Positions 47,741 to 59,887 of a stretch of DNA of 64,000 bases are shown in pieces. Positions within the stretch are counted from its first letter, which is position 1. Each line of letters opens with the position of its first letter. The position numbers and the translations under genes were made by a program. Under the pieces are notes generated by a model. That model was not told where the DNA came from, ran no database searches, and was given only the letters and a program-made list of their open reading frames with translations. Source of the DNA: Nageia nagi (taxonomy: Eukaryota; Pinophyta); the NCBI GenBank assembly GCA_050084985.1, contig JBITNC010000001.1:204290001-204354000 (forward strand), read 5' to 3'.

Positions 47741-50700
47741 AAATACTCCACTATTTTTATATTATCATTTTCTTCCCTCTAAATAAAAATAAAAATAAAT
47801 ATGTGTATTTGTATATACTTTTTTTTCTATAGGTTTTCTTCCCAAGGTATTAAATAGCTATTAATGGTAGTATTTACTAAGCATGGTGGAAGTTAAGTTT
47901 GATGATCGAAAGATGTAACATCAAAGGATCAACCTCCAAACATAAGTTTACCTTGAAAAACCACCCACCTCATATGTCACCTACCATTTTAAAATTTGGT
48001 GTGCTTGAGTTAAATGCTATCTTGCCTATCAACCTTGACATCCCACTTTGCATAAACTTTGATATTCTTGATTCATTAATTGCCATTAATAAACAACAGT
48101 CACAAACCCTAGTCAAATAAAACATGGTCTTCAACTTTATTTCCTCACTTAAAAAATTTTAGAGCCCAAGTTTTCCTGAGTTGTGGAGCATATCATCTAT
48201 ATATCTTTTTGCACTAGGTGTAAAGAGATAGCATAGCTTTATTTTATAGAGGTTCTATGTACTTGATGCTTACTCGAGCTACATAGAGATAACTAAATGT
48301 CATAGCAAGTACTAAAGAGACTATGGTGTCTAATAAAGAGGGACTAGATGAAAACCTAGTAAAAATTCATGAGGAGTATTTGGAGAATGCTTCCAATCTC
48401 AATTGGACAAAGGTGGGAGTCATAAATCATATTGATACCTAGTGACCTGAACCTAAAAGAATCTTGTTACAACAACTAAGGCTAGAGGTTTTAGGCAAAG
48501 GGAAGTCATTGATGGGAGGAATAATGTTATGCTAGACTAGGGATTGGCATATTATGTACCCTATGAGTCCTTCACTTATCTAGAGCTCCTTCTTTCTATT
48601 ACACTTAGGAACAACCTATAGGGTTATATGGTTAAAGATTACAAGAAGCATAATAAGGGATAAGCAAATTCCAATTACCAACCTAATATCTTTTTATACT
48701 ACTCTCCATAACCAATTATAAATACATTCATCGTGTCTATTGAATAGAGCTTCCATGTTAAGAAGCAAATTAATCTCAAGAAAGAAAGGGTTGATTTTTA
48801 TCAAAATGAAAATGATATGCTAGACTAGATTAACAAAATGTATCAAGGAAGATTCACCAACCTCATACAGGGCTATGACATCGACTCCTTTGAGAAATCT
48901 TAAGATAAATAGGTCTTGTAGGTAATGGTTGTCATTTTTGGAAAAAATACCCAAATTGAGGTAGATAAAGCCATGATGAGAATGGCATATAATATTATTG
49001 AGGTACACATATACTATAATTTTTGTACCTTCATCTCAAATGAGGTTAGGAAAAATCTTTTCAATATTGAAAAATCTAATTTTTGAAACTCATCCTATTA
49101 TGGTGGCTCATAGTCTATCGAAACTTGGAAGCTCTAGTGGAAGGAGGACTCTAGATTGCACTGGCTACTTTGTCCACAACACCCATACCAATTGATTCAA
49201 GAGTGTCAATGCTCACAAAGGTCCATGGATCATATTATGAGTTCATGGAGAAGTTATTTTTCCCAATGATGAGCATTCTCATGGGAAGAATCACCCATAT
49301 ACTACACCAATCTTTTATGAAAAAAATGTTAAGGAGGCAAGAACATTGGAGATTGGTATTTTTTGAAGAAATCATACAATAATAATAAGGTATGGGTATT
49401 TTGAAACTCCATTTTTTCTAACCAAATTTGTTACCCTGTAGTTATATTCATTAGAAATAGCAAAATAAATCTTTGCTATAGAAACTAAATATGGATCAAG
49501 GAATAATTTCAAACCCATTATCAAAATAATTATGACTTCTATGAATTTTACTTTAATAGAAATAGGTTGTAAAGATGAGCTAGCAAACTTTATTATATAG
49601 AATTTTAAGTTAGATAATGTAGATGCCCCTTGGATGTATGACCCAAAAAGTGACATGATAAAAGTGATAAAATCAAATAAGCACTCAAAATTTGGTCATG
49701 AACCCTAGCTTCATATTGAATATTTTGCAAACCAAACTGAACAAGAAGCTAAAATGTCCTCAAAGTGGGAATTCAGAATTTTAGATAAAGCATGGATGAT
49801 CCTTGAGGGCATCAAAAATTACAAGATCTAGGAGGTCAAAAGATAAGAATTTTATTTAAACTTGAATATCATTTCTTATTTATGGGAAGATTTGGGTTGG
49901 GGTCCCAACAAAATTGAATACTTCACTAAGTTTAGATTTGAATATACCACCAAGGTAGTACATGATGAAAATCAACCTTTTGGTAAATTCAGATATGACC
50001 AATACTGGCTAGCTAAGTATTCAAAGGATCCATTTCCAAAAAAAAGGTAACCCTTGTTGGAACTTCATCTAAAGGTAGTAGGAGATGATCAATCATTAGC
50101 ACAATGGGCCTATGAGATGAAGAATTTGAGAAAGAGGAGAGCAAAAGAAGCCTCTAGTTCATGATCACTTTAGAAAAAGAAAATAGAAATAGCTATCACT
50201 CCAAGGGAGTCTTCTTTGAAGAAGAGAAAATGTAGGATAGTATTAAAATAACAATAAACCACAAAGAAGAAATAGGTGTTAAAAAAGAAGGCACGTACTA
50301 TTAGCCAACCTATAGTAAAGACTTTATCTCTATGGGTAAGAAAAGAACAACTCAAACCAAGCATAAGAGATACTAAGCTAGTTGATGCAAAAGAAATCCA
50401 AAAAGCCTAAAGCATGGACATAATCATATATCATGATGCCCATTATAATCCTAAGGATGAAGTGTAGCAAGGGGGAGGGAACGTGCTCAGTACTAGTCAA
50501 GAAGCAATAGCCAAAATGGGTGTAGCAGTAGCAGCAGCAAAAGAACCAAGTGCAGAAGGAGATGATGATGATGACCCTAAAGAGAAAAAGGATTCTAACC
50601 CAATGGATAAGCCACATGAAAAAGAGGTTGTTGAAGAAGAAGAGAAAGAGCAAGTAGAACTCATTATTGAGACAACAAAATAAATGTCTACCTTGGAGAC

Positions 50701-52158
50701 TCATGCATCAACCTCAAAGGTAAGTACTTCTACACATTCTTTCATTCCTTATTCTACCACCTTCTATGATATAAAAAGTATTTTTTCTACTCAAGTAGTA
50801 GATCCCATTGATTGGATGACATTTATCAATAAATCTCCTTCAATCCTAGAGTAAAAGGAGAGATTATTAAGTAAAGTAATGGATATGAGAGATATAAGAA
50901 TTACATAGATTCCCTTTAAATATGGTTAATTAGATACAACTCTTGTGACTATTGTAAATAGACATATGCAAAGTGCACCAGTTATAGACTAGTCTAGGTT
51001 TTTGGTTAACACTTCTCTGGCTATCGAAAAGAGTCTCCAATCCATGGAAAATAAGATAGAAAAGCTCAATAAAAAGATTGAGTAGTACAAAGGAGACTAC
51101 TCCAAAAAAGATAAGATGATAGCTAGGCTCTAGAATAAGAATAAAGAATTAATTGAAAAAATAGCTAAATACAAAATTGAGCATGAGAAGAGTCTATAGG
51201 ATGCCAAGGCTCAGCTAGAGATACTAAAGAAATAAGTTGAGAAGTTGAAGGCTCAATCCACCATAATTGAAATACAAAAGGCTCAAAAGCAAGAAGAAGA
51301 GTTGAAAAAGACTAAAGTAGAAAATAAAGTATTAAATGATGATAAGATCAAGCTACTTGAAATCATTAAAAATCTTAGAAAAAATTTGGCAGAGAAGGTC
51401 AAAACAAGATTGGTAAGCATATCTCAGTTATATTTATTGAAGAATCAAGTACAACAAGCTATCTAGCAATATGGTACTCATATTGCTCTTCACAAACTAG
51501 CCTTATCAATCTCAAGATCAAATATTGAAGGAATACAATCTTGGCTCAGGGTACTATCAGAAAAAGATCTTACTACCATAACTCCAAGGCCAATACAAAC
51601 ACTATTGACAAGAATCAAATATATTTGTGATCTACAAGATTTAGTGTTTGCCCTAGACTTGGAGAAAAATAAATTAAAAGTAGAGATAAGTTTTGTAAAT
51701 AAGTGTTTGCATTCTTTAATTCAATTAAAGGCTTCCACATTATGGGAAGAATCAGATGTATAGAGTAGCACTAACTGATGGGTGGTGAATACTAAATAAT
51801 TCTTGGAGCAATCCTTATCTAAGAAATAACTCTTAAACCTACAAGAAATAAGTAACCTAGCTTAGGAAGAAATATCAATACTTTTGCATGTTGAAAGATT
51901 GGAAAATGTATTAACAAGCTTCAAAGAAAATATTTTAAAATTATAAGTATACAAGTATACCTCATTTTATCATAAGTGGACAATCAATATATTGAGGATA
52001 TTTACATGAAACTCTGGTATTTGCTTTCTATAGACTTGATCCCACTATCAGAGGCCCTAAAAAAGAACACTATTGGGAAAGCAAGTGGGACTGGCCAATA
52101 AGGGTTCTATTCTTTAGCAGGTTAAAGAACCTCAAGAGCCATCAGAAGATTATTATTT
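47741..52158 (+). pseudogene. Gypsy-A long extra coding region after integrase
   Basis: A protein-like text continues for about 4 kb between integrase and the 3' LTR. Coherent blocks: LVKIHEEYLENASNLNWTKV near 48,360-48,420; INKMYQGRFTNLIQGYDIDS near 48,830-48,890; FILDKAW-like and YLWEDLGWGPNKIEYFTKFR near 49,780-49,940; FGKFRYDQYWLAKYSKDPF near 49,980-50,035. Then a very acidic linker (50,483-50,683, DDDDDP and EEEEKEQ runs) and a long Lys/Glu/Leu coiled coil (about 51,030-51,460, open at 51,245-51,466). The final part (51,470-51,950) is again helical. I do not recognise the family. Some large Tat/Ogre-type elements carry extra genes, but I cannot match this one. Confidence 0.6.
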
Positions 52159-53893
52159 TGCAAAATCACACTCTAGAGGGGTAACATTCTTTTACATCTT
52201 TCATTCTTTCATTTATTTATTTCACAATAAAGTTCTTTTTTTATTTCTTGTTCCTTACTCCCTTATTCTTTCATTTGTAAATATTCAATCTCTACTTAAC
52301 AATCTTGTATATTACCATTTTGTAAAGCGGGTGTTGTTTACACATAAGTTTATTGTATTCATGTCCAATATCTATATATAAGTTATAGGATAAAGAGTGT
52401 CAATCTTGAAAAATTGATTTTCTTTTTCAAGTCTTATTACTATATGTTGTTGTATATAATCTATTTATTTGTCTAAGAGTTAATTCTGGGCCCTATTTCG
52501 AGTCTTATCACTTAGGTTTTAGTCTTGTTTAATATGGGGGTTATTTTTTAGCATTATTGTACATAGTCAATTACTACTGGTTAATTCATATAATAGTTGT
52601 TATCATTAGAGTTAAGTGAAATAAAGCCTATGAAAATCCAAAGGTGATGTCATACTTCTTGATGAAAATTAGCAAGCTTTAACCCCTTTCATTATCGGTT
52701 AATCCAAAAGATCTCATCGATGGGAGATATTACAATAAGCACATTCAAAAGATCTTATCGATTTTAGTTGATGATGTCACATATTTTGAGAAAACTTAGC
52801 AGGTTGTAAGACTTATCAAATATCCAACAAAACCCACTAGAGTAAGATAAGACCCACTAAGCATGAATGAAGACTGTAAGAATAAAGAAACACTTGAGTC
52901 CATTTAGTCAAGAGTGTGTGACCCTTGGAACTTTACCAATATGTTGACTATGACTCATTTCCACATGGAAGTAGTAGTTTACCTTTAGGATTGAATGATA
53001 TATATATATTCACCCTTACGATGATTGTAACTAGAGGTACAATGTAAATATTAAATGGTTGCAAAAAGTTAGATGACTACCAACTATAGAGATAGATTGA
53101 TTCTACCTATCAAAATGGTGAACCATACCTCATAAAAGTAGGAACAGTCATAGATTCACCATGGTAAAAGAAAAAAAGTGATGGATTACACCTATATTGG
53201 TATGAATATTGAAGGTTATGGATCCCCAAGCCTTGCTGATAAATTAGGACCATACTGTATAATTAGCTATAGTTGTAAATTACTTTATACATATTGTATA
53301 TATTTAAGTATGCACTATTCTTAGTTAAAGAGTTAGTTGTAGTTATTAATGGTGGAAAACCACCCTTTCTGTAAATTTAGTATAAATAGTGGACTATTAG
53401 AAGTCAAGATGGACATTTTAGCAAATTTTCCCAATGTAAGGTCTACTTTCATATATGATAATGTAGTACTTTGATATTTTTCCCTCTACAATTTATGGCT
53501 ATTATCTTGCTTTGTAATTATTATGTATGAAGTTAAGTTCTAAATTATGGCTATGAATTGTAATTATGAGACCCTAGGAGTGAGATAGTTGGTCTATTCT
53601 TAATCTTGGAAATGGATTACTATCTATGTCGTAATGTTTAGGCTAACTAGTTTTATGTTGCTTTCTATAGTGTAGATTTGAATCTCTTTCTAGTTACTCT
53701 TTACCTTTTTATCTCTTTCTAGTTACTTTTGACCTCTTTCATATATAGGAATCAGCCTATAACATGAAGATTGAGTAGAAAACCCTCATGAGCACACTAT
53801 CCCACCACATCTACTCTTTCAAGGTTCCTACTATTGCAAGTAATGGAGAATTACACCAGACCAAACCTTAAGGTTACATTATATTGATCAACA
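52159..53893 (+). repeat. 3' LTR of Gypsy-A
   Basis: Starts TGCAAAATCACAC and ends GATCAACA. Colinear with 31,235-33,020. The purine tract before it is weak (CAGAAGATTATTATT). Confidence 0.8.
53381..53388 (+). promoter_or_regulatory. Gypsy-A LTR TATA box
   Basis: TATAAATA followed by GTGG, the better preserved of the two LTR copies. Confidence 0.55.
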
Positions 53894-53971
53894 CTAACCC
53901 AATAGAATGAATAAATATCAACTCCAAATTATTTCTTCAATCTCTTGATTCCATAGGTTGAAAGAATAAAG

Positions 53972-53986
53972 AATCTGATTCCATTA
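53972..53986 (-). promoter_or_regulatory. Primer-binding-site-like sequence of element C2
   Basis: On the minus strand, just inside the LTR end GGCTCA, comes TGATAATGGAATCAGATTC. TGGAATCAGA differs by one base from the first ten of the initiator-Met site TGGTATCAGAGC. It suggests that the LTR at 53,987-55,552 is a 5' LTR whose interior runs leftwards, towards the C2 gag at 29.6 kb. Confidence 0.45.
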
Positions 53987-55552
53987 TCATGAGCCAAACT
54001 AGGGCTTGTTGGGATTCTATTCAAATCCTCACTTTCTTGAATTATAATAATCAAAATATCCCTTAGAGAAGGATTTTGTGCTATAATGCCTCATATATTA
54101 ATAATAATGTCTAAAATAACCCAACGACCTCATGCAAAGGTTGTATCTCGATAACTAACATTGCATAAACCTAATGTATCTGTGAAAATGATCAAATCAT
54201 AAGCCAAGAACCCAACATATCATTAGAAACACTTCAAATAAATATAAAAGACTCAATGTCTAGTTCATGCATGCAAAATAATACATTAACATCCCATTTA
54301 CTATATGGAATAGTAAATTAGCAATGGATTATCATCTATAATGGAAACATCCACCCAACAATTGAAAATACTAATAAAATACCCTCAAATATGCCAATAT
54401 CCAACATTTAGGTAAAGGAAGCCAAACATAGTAAAATAGCAAGTGAAATAGTAATGTAGTGAACAAACATTGTAATTACAATTGAGATTAAAAATATATA
54501 TCTCAATTACAATGCTTATATGATAATATCGATGCTCTAGGGTTCAAATGCATAGTGTGATAAGGCTTGTAATAGGGATTCCTCCTTCCATAGTTGTGGT
54601 AGAATCTGAGATATCCATTAGCAATGTTCTACTAATCCAAGGGTAATGCCAACACCCCCTAAATAGCTAGCTGATAACTTAGATTTTGGCAACCCCCAAG
54701 TGTGTACCCATATAAGTCTTTTTCTATTCCCCATAATAGGTACCTCACTCCAAATAATGGGATCAAGAAAGAGCAACACCTAAGCTAAGAATAAGAAAGT
54801 ATAATAATAATCAAAAAATATTATCTTCCAAGAATCCTCCATTTATAGTAAGAGATAGCTTCAGCACTAATCATGCATTAGGATTGATATAATATCATCC
54901 AATGATGTCTAGGGGTGATCCGTGTGCTCTCATATCCCACATCCAAGATGAGGTTCCTCAAGATGGGTGTAATCACATCTAAGGATCTAGAATGCCAATG
55001 TTAGATGATGGGAGTCCTCCATATGCTTAGGTGTCATTTCCATTAGTCTAAGAGACTCCAAGAAAGATATGGGTGTCTTGGGATGCCAAATTTCACATCT
55101 TAATGGTTCAATCCTCTTATTCAAGCCTAATGTCCAAGTGTGGGGTATTTTAGTGCCTCATAGTGTGTGAAATTACCTTGGTATCATGATTTACCTTAAA
55201 AGGGGAGAAATATTACAAAATAGGCCCATTAAATGCCAATATTGAAATAATTGAGGTTTCCTATATGCAACATCCCATATTAGGTGACTAATATTACATT
55301 TACAACTAATAATTGTCTTGGTATTTTTATCACACAATTATTGGTATATTAAACTATCAAATCACTCCAAATCCACTAAAATAGGCCCAACATCCCATAA
55401 TTGGAGTAATTAATTATACTTCAAGTGTAACTTATAAATATAGGGTTAAATTACCACTATAATACCAAAATTAAATAAAATACTTCTAAACTAAGTGTTC
55501 CCATTTTCTAGTTGCAAAATAGGGAAAATGCCATAAAAATGAGGACATTATA
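53987..55552 (-). repeat. Second LTR of the C2 family, probably its 5' LTR
   Basis: About 1.57 kb, colinear with the interrupted LTR at 23,867-28,207. On the minus strand it starts TATAATGTCC (TGTAATATCC in the other copy) and ends near GGCTCA. The primer-like sequence inside and the absence of a good purine tract outside favour a 5' LTR of C2. It could instead be the 3' LTR of Gypsy-E, whose integrase lies just to the right. The outer 5-bp flanks of the two LTRs do not match. Confidence 0.65.
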
Positions 55553-56745
55553 GAACCTTAATAGAAGATTCTAAAATAGGCCATAATAATATTAAATATT
55601 ATTCATATTGATGAATTTATAAAGATAAGAATCAGGAGTTCCTACCAAATAAGATAAGAAAATGGAGAAGTAGAAAATCCAGATGATGATGATGATATGA
55701 AATATTTTATAAAGTGGATTTTTCTACAAAATTTGATGTTAAATTCCCTTAAATTCATGCCAAATATCCCATAACTAAACTTTTTCTCTTACTTCAAAAT
55801 CTTTGTTGTGAGCATATTGGTCAAAATATTTTTTATTTTTCTCCTATTTTTTTATTTTATTCATCAAGGAAATCTCTTTTTTTTCTTCTAATTCTAATAA
55901 TTCAAAATGATGGTTGATTAATAGTTCCTCTTGCCTTATATTCTCTATTAATTTTAAATAAGGGATATCAAGTTGAACAAGGAGAATTTCTTATCAACCA
56001 TATATCAAATAGAAGGGTGAATATTTTGTGGACTCTTTAGGTCTGATCTTATCTACCCATAGTGAGAAGTTCAATTGATTATGCTAATTTATTTTTTTCA
56101 AATGAAGGATTCTCTAGATAATTCTCCTCATATTCCTATTGGAGGATTCTATCAGACCATTACCTTGAGGGTAGTAATTTGATACAAATTGAATGTCTAT
56201 GTTATACTACAATGCATTATTAACTATTTATGCCAAATCAAAACATCTAGTGTTATACATAACTATGATCATTGGCACCTCGAATCTTGAGTAGATATGT
56301 TTCTCTAGAAATTTGATCATAACCCTTGAAGTGCACTACAAGAAATGATCGCTTCTACCCATTTGGTCAAGTAGTATGTTTCTATGGGATAAATACATGG
56401 CATTTACTTGAATTTGGGTTGATATGCCTAATAAAATCAAGTCCCTATTTGGAAAATGGTGTGTTAACTATTAACGGTTTGAGAGGATTTGTTTTGAAAT
56501 TTTCTCTTCCTCGAGGCTTCTAATATTCTTAAAAACTTCTCACATAAGTAATACAATTCTAATACAATGTATATCCATAATATCCTACTCTTATAAATTT
56601 TAAGTGGTTGTAGTTGGGGTAAAATGGCCCTTGCATACTCCTTCATGGAATTCCTTAAACATTTTTTCAATTTTATTAGTTTTAACACATCAAAGAAGTA
56701 AAAAATCAAAAAAAATTATAAAACAATATTGTTGCATAAGAAATA
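55553..56745 (-). pseudogene. Gypsy-E integrase, left part of a split element
   Basis: On the minus strand from 56,745: the zinc-finger region is decayed (RNSMKEYARAILPQ ... KIYKSRILW); the core appears as TYYLTKWVEAIISCS, and NYYPQGNGLIESSNRNM at about 56,170-56,125 includes the third catalytic Glu. The post-core block reads YSPFYLIYG ... EILLVQLDIPYLKLI and ends near 55,790. The remaining 240 bp to 55,553 show no domain. The element is cut at 56,745 by Copia-D and continues at 63,218. Confidence 0.75.
56741..56745. repeat. Copia-D target duplication AAATA, left copy
   Basis: Exact match to 63,218-63,222 after the right LTR. Confidence 0.82.
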
Positions 56746-56990
56746 TGTTAGAAACCTAATCCTTAGGCATTATTGTATTTGTAGCTTAGTAGTATTATTT
56801 ACTATTTTTAATAAATTCATAGCTATGTGTTGTAGAATTCTAAGTGTCATTTATAGAAGAATATTAACAGTTGCATTGTATCTCAAGGGTTACCTAAGAA
56901 GGTGAATGTGAAGATTCAATGTTCTTGTATATTAATGCATTATTCTAACCCAATATAATGATGTTTTTCTTGTAGTTATCTGACCTAGCA
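56746..56990 (+). repeat. 5' LTR of Copia-D
   Basis: TGTTAGAAACC...GACCTAGCA, 245 bp. About 84% identical by eye to the right LTR; the best conserved block is TATCTCAAGGGTTACCTAAG. Confidence 0.85.
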
Positions 56991-57006
56991 TTTGTATCAA
57001 AGCTAC
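56991..57006 (+). promoter_or_regulatory. Copia-D primer binding site
   Basis: TTTGTATCAAAGCTAC directly after the LTR, a decayed form of TTGGTATCAGAGC. Confidence 0.65.
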
Positions 57007-58703
57007 AAGGTTTTCATTCTATAACTCCATGAAATTGATTTTGATCACATTTTTGTTTAAAACTATGCACTAGAAATCATTTTTAATTACATATTTGGAT
57101 ACCCTTTTTTGAATAGAGTAGTTTTCATTTTTATACAAGGTGATTTGGTAAATAAATGGTGAAGTTATCAAAGTTTGAAGTTCTCAGCTGTGTAAGTATT
57201 CTATGACTAAGTTTTTTAGTGGTTTTATTTTTGAAAATTTGATGATTTTGTATTTGAAATTTGTAATTTTTAAAAGAGACAATATTGTAGTCATTTTAAT
57301 GAAAATATGGCATTTTTTTAATCCAATGGATCCTACATATTTGCATTTAAAGTTCCAACTAATACATTCTAGTATCACATGCCTTGACCTCCATGTTAAA
57401 CATCCCTAGCATCTTATCATTAAACACCATCCAAACTAATACCATCATCCTTGTCTCCACATGTTAAAATATAGCTATGTGCTTTTTAAAAATCCCATCC
57501 ATCCTAACCTTTGTGCACTTAAACTCCCCATCCCACACATTAACATCCAACCTAACCTAAGCTATTATTTTCATCACCTAGACTCAATTTTTAATGCCCC
57601 TTAGTTTAGTGTATTCCATTATCCTCCAATAAACTAGGCCAAATGCCACCCATGCTTAATTGTACTACCCCCTACTATGGATCCTACACCATAGGAACCC
57701 CATGCTCTAAACACCTTACCACATTTTGCAGTCTCATGTGCCCTAGGCCATCATTTCATCTCTAACACACTTGTATGTCTGTTACTTGCTAGCGCACCTC
57801 CCCACATTCTAATATGCTATCCATATATCTCCCCATAGTTTGATAAGTTATATGTATGTATTCCCATATTTTGATATGTTATTTGCATGCCTCCTCATAG
57901 TTTGATGAGTTATTCAACCTAGCATAACTTATTTGCCCACTCATTTCAAAGTTTGCCATTTCCTAACATGTGGCATGCTCAAATAGTCTATCATTGATTG
58001 ACCATAATGTAGACCTGACACTACTTAGCTAGAATATTTGATCACTCAATCAGTAGAATTGACCTATCATTCACCATTTACATAGTCAATGTAACATAGT
58101 CATCATTTAATCTAATTTTTGTGGTATTTTTCAAACTTTGAAGATATTTTTGGCTATAACTTGGTGAAATAAACTTCATTTTTAGTGAATTATTTTTACT
58201 CAATCCAAAATTCAATCTAAAATTTAGTTGATGGATATTATTTTTAACATGTAATTAAAAAATATATTGGTAAATATTATATGATAATTGATAACAATTT
58301 TTTGATGAATTTGGGATATTTGAAGGATTTTGCACCTTAGAGTATTGTGTCACAATTTAAGCTGAAAAAAATAAAATTAGAGTTGAAAAAAAGTTAGTTG
58401 ATCAATGTTGAGGATAATGAAGACTAATATGATGTTGTTAAATTGTCTGATGCTGCTTCTACTTTCTTTTTTCCATATCCTTATTATATGTCTCCTCCTA
58501 GAATAAATCCTCCTCATAAGAGGAGACGTGCAATGTAATGAATCTCTCTTGAGATCCTATTCTTTTTGTATTTCTGGCATAGTATGAGGAAAAATATTTT
58601 TTAGTTTTGTATGGATGTTATTTTTAAAAAAAGTGTGTGCAACTTTTGAATTGTAAAAGTTTGATAAATAAAATAATTAAAGTTTGAATTTTCTATTACA
58701 AAG
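57007..58703 (+). other. Copia-D leader
   Basis: 1.7 kb without recognised coding content. A C-rich block lies at 57,400-57,850 (many CCATCC and CCTAACC words). Two overlapping opposite-strand short frames at 57,184-57,409 show no motif. Confidence 0.5.
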
Positions 58704-59600
58704 ATGCATTCCCTTGTGAGTATTGTTGGTGTTGTATTAATTGGAAAAGATAATTTACCAGAGTGGTCTAGAAAAATTAAGCATACATTAATTTTTAATG
58801 ATTTGTGGGTTTGTGTGTGTGATGGTGATAACCAACCTACCAAACCAACTAATGCCAAGGACCTTGTGGTTTGGAACATCAAAAATAGTAAGGCATATGC
58901 TTTGATTGCATATTTGGTTAGTAAGGAGGTTAACCACCATATTAGCTCCATAAATGATGGAATGGATTAAAGAAACTCAAAGACTTATTTAAATCCCATT
59001 CTGAATTGGATTTAATCCAACTTCAATTGAAATTTTTTAACCTAAAATTAAAAAATGACGATCCCATGGCATTAATTTTTGAAATTAGAGCAATACTACA
59101 TGATATTGACTCTATTAGTTTGAAGATTGGCATTACTCTCATAGCTTTGATTAAGGCATTGTACCTAACATATTCAAACTATCTTGAATCCTTAAAAGCT
59201 AGTGGTAACCTAAAGTCTCTCACTTTTGATACTTTGGCAAACAAGATTGTAGAACATGAGAAGGTATTTTGGAAAGAAATCTAGTGATCCTACTTTAGAT
59301 ACATTATGTATTGCTCAAAGGGAAATAATGCTACATATGATTCTTCTTGAGGTGAAAGTAACAATCGCATTCATGGTAGGAGTAATTGTAGAGGCAAGGA
59401 GGTAGATTTAATCAAGGTGATTATGATGAGAGGAACAATCTTCATTGTACTAGATGTGATAGATGAGAGCATGAAGCTAATACATATCACACTCCATGGG
59501 ATAAGATCAAAGAAAGGAATGAAAAATATGAGCATGATAATAGTAAGAATATTGATTTCACTCACTATGTTATAGCTCATTATAACACTATAATTAAAAA
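58704..59600 (+). pseudogene. Copia-D gag
   Basis: Begins MHSLVSIVGVVLIGKDNLPE then WSRKIKHTLIFNDLWV, the copia Gag N-terminus. 59,006-59,284 continues with LIQLQLKFFNLKL and LTFDTLANKIVEHEKVF. A zinc-knuckle remnant (CTRCDR, then a stop, then EHEANTYH) lies near 59,447-59,490. Gag binds and packages element RNA. At least one frameshift near 58,970 and several stops. Confidence 0.78.
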
Positions 59601-59601
59601 T

Positions 59602-59830
59602 TTGTATAATACTTCATTCACATCTTGGGAGGATGCATGGTTGCTTAATACTAGTATGACATATCACATGTCATTTAGACAGGATTTGTTTGAGATGAAT
59701 GCCAAAATTGATAGTGTGTTATACTTTGTTGATAGATCTAGTATCAAACCTTTAGGTATTGGTACTATGAGACTTAAATTTTCATTCCTTCCAAACATGA
59801 TACTTCATTATGTGCTCTACCCTTCCTAAA
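59602..59830 (+). pseudogene. Copia-D protease
   Basis: Open over 75 codons. The active-site block reads WLLNTSMTYHMSF where the sister copy at 22.34 kb has WLLDTGATCYMSF, so the catalytic Asp is replaced by Asn and Gly by Ser. FVDRSSIKPLGIGTM follows as in the sister copy. The protease cannot be active. Confidence 0.75.
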
Positions 59831-59887
59831 TTATGAAGGAACTTCTTATCTCTTGTGCTCATTTGTCAATAAGGATACTCAATTCAT

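Larger units (their letters stand above)
31227..53893 (+). mobile_element. Gypsy-A, Ty3/gypsy element split by Copia-B
   Basis: Two related 1.7-1.8-kb LTRs bound gag, protease, an extra RNase H-like domain, reverse transcriptase, RNase H, integrase and a long extra coding region, all on the plus strand. Without the 8.5-kb Copia-B insertion the element is about 14.1 kb. The order RT-RH-INT identifies Ty3/gypsy; the large size and extra gene after integrase recall the Tat/Ogre group. CTAAC occurs at 31,222-31,226 and at 53,894-53,898 and may be the target duplication, although the first bases of the LTR are uncertain. Confidence 0.8.

Noticed and set aside
50378-50704. 108-codon minus-strand hydrophobic frame
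   Set aside because: Antisense shadow of the acidic linker of the Gypsy-A extra gene; Glu and Lys codons read backwards give Phe and Leu.
31235-53893. Gypsy-A as an endogenous plant pararetrovirus
   Set aside because: It has two LTRs and an integrase with zinc-finger and core motifs, and no movement-protein motif was seen, so an LTR retrotransposon explains it.
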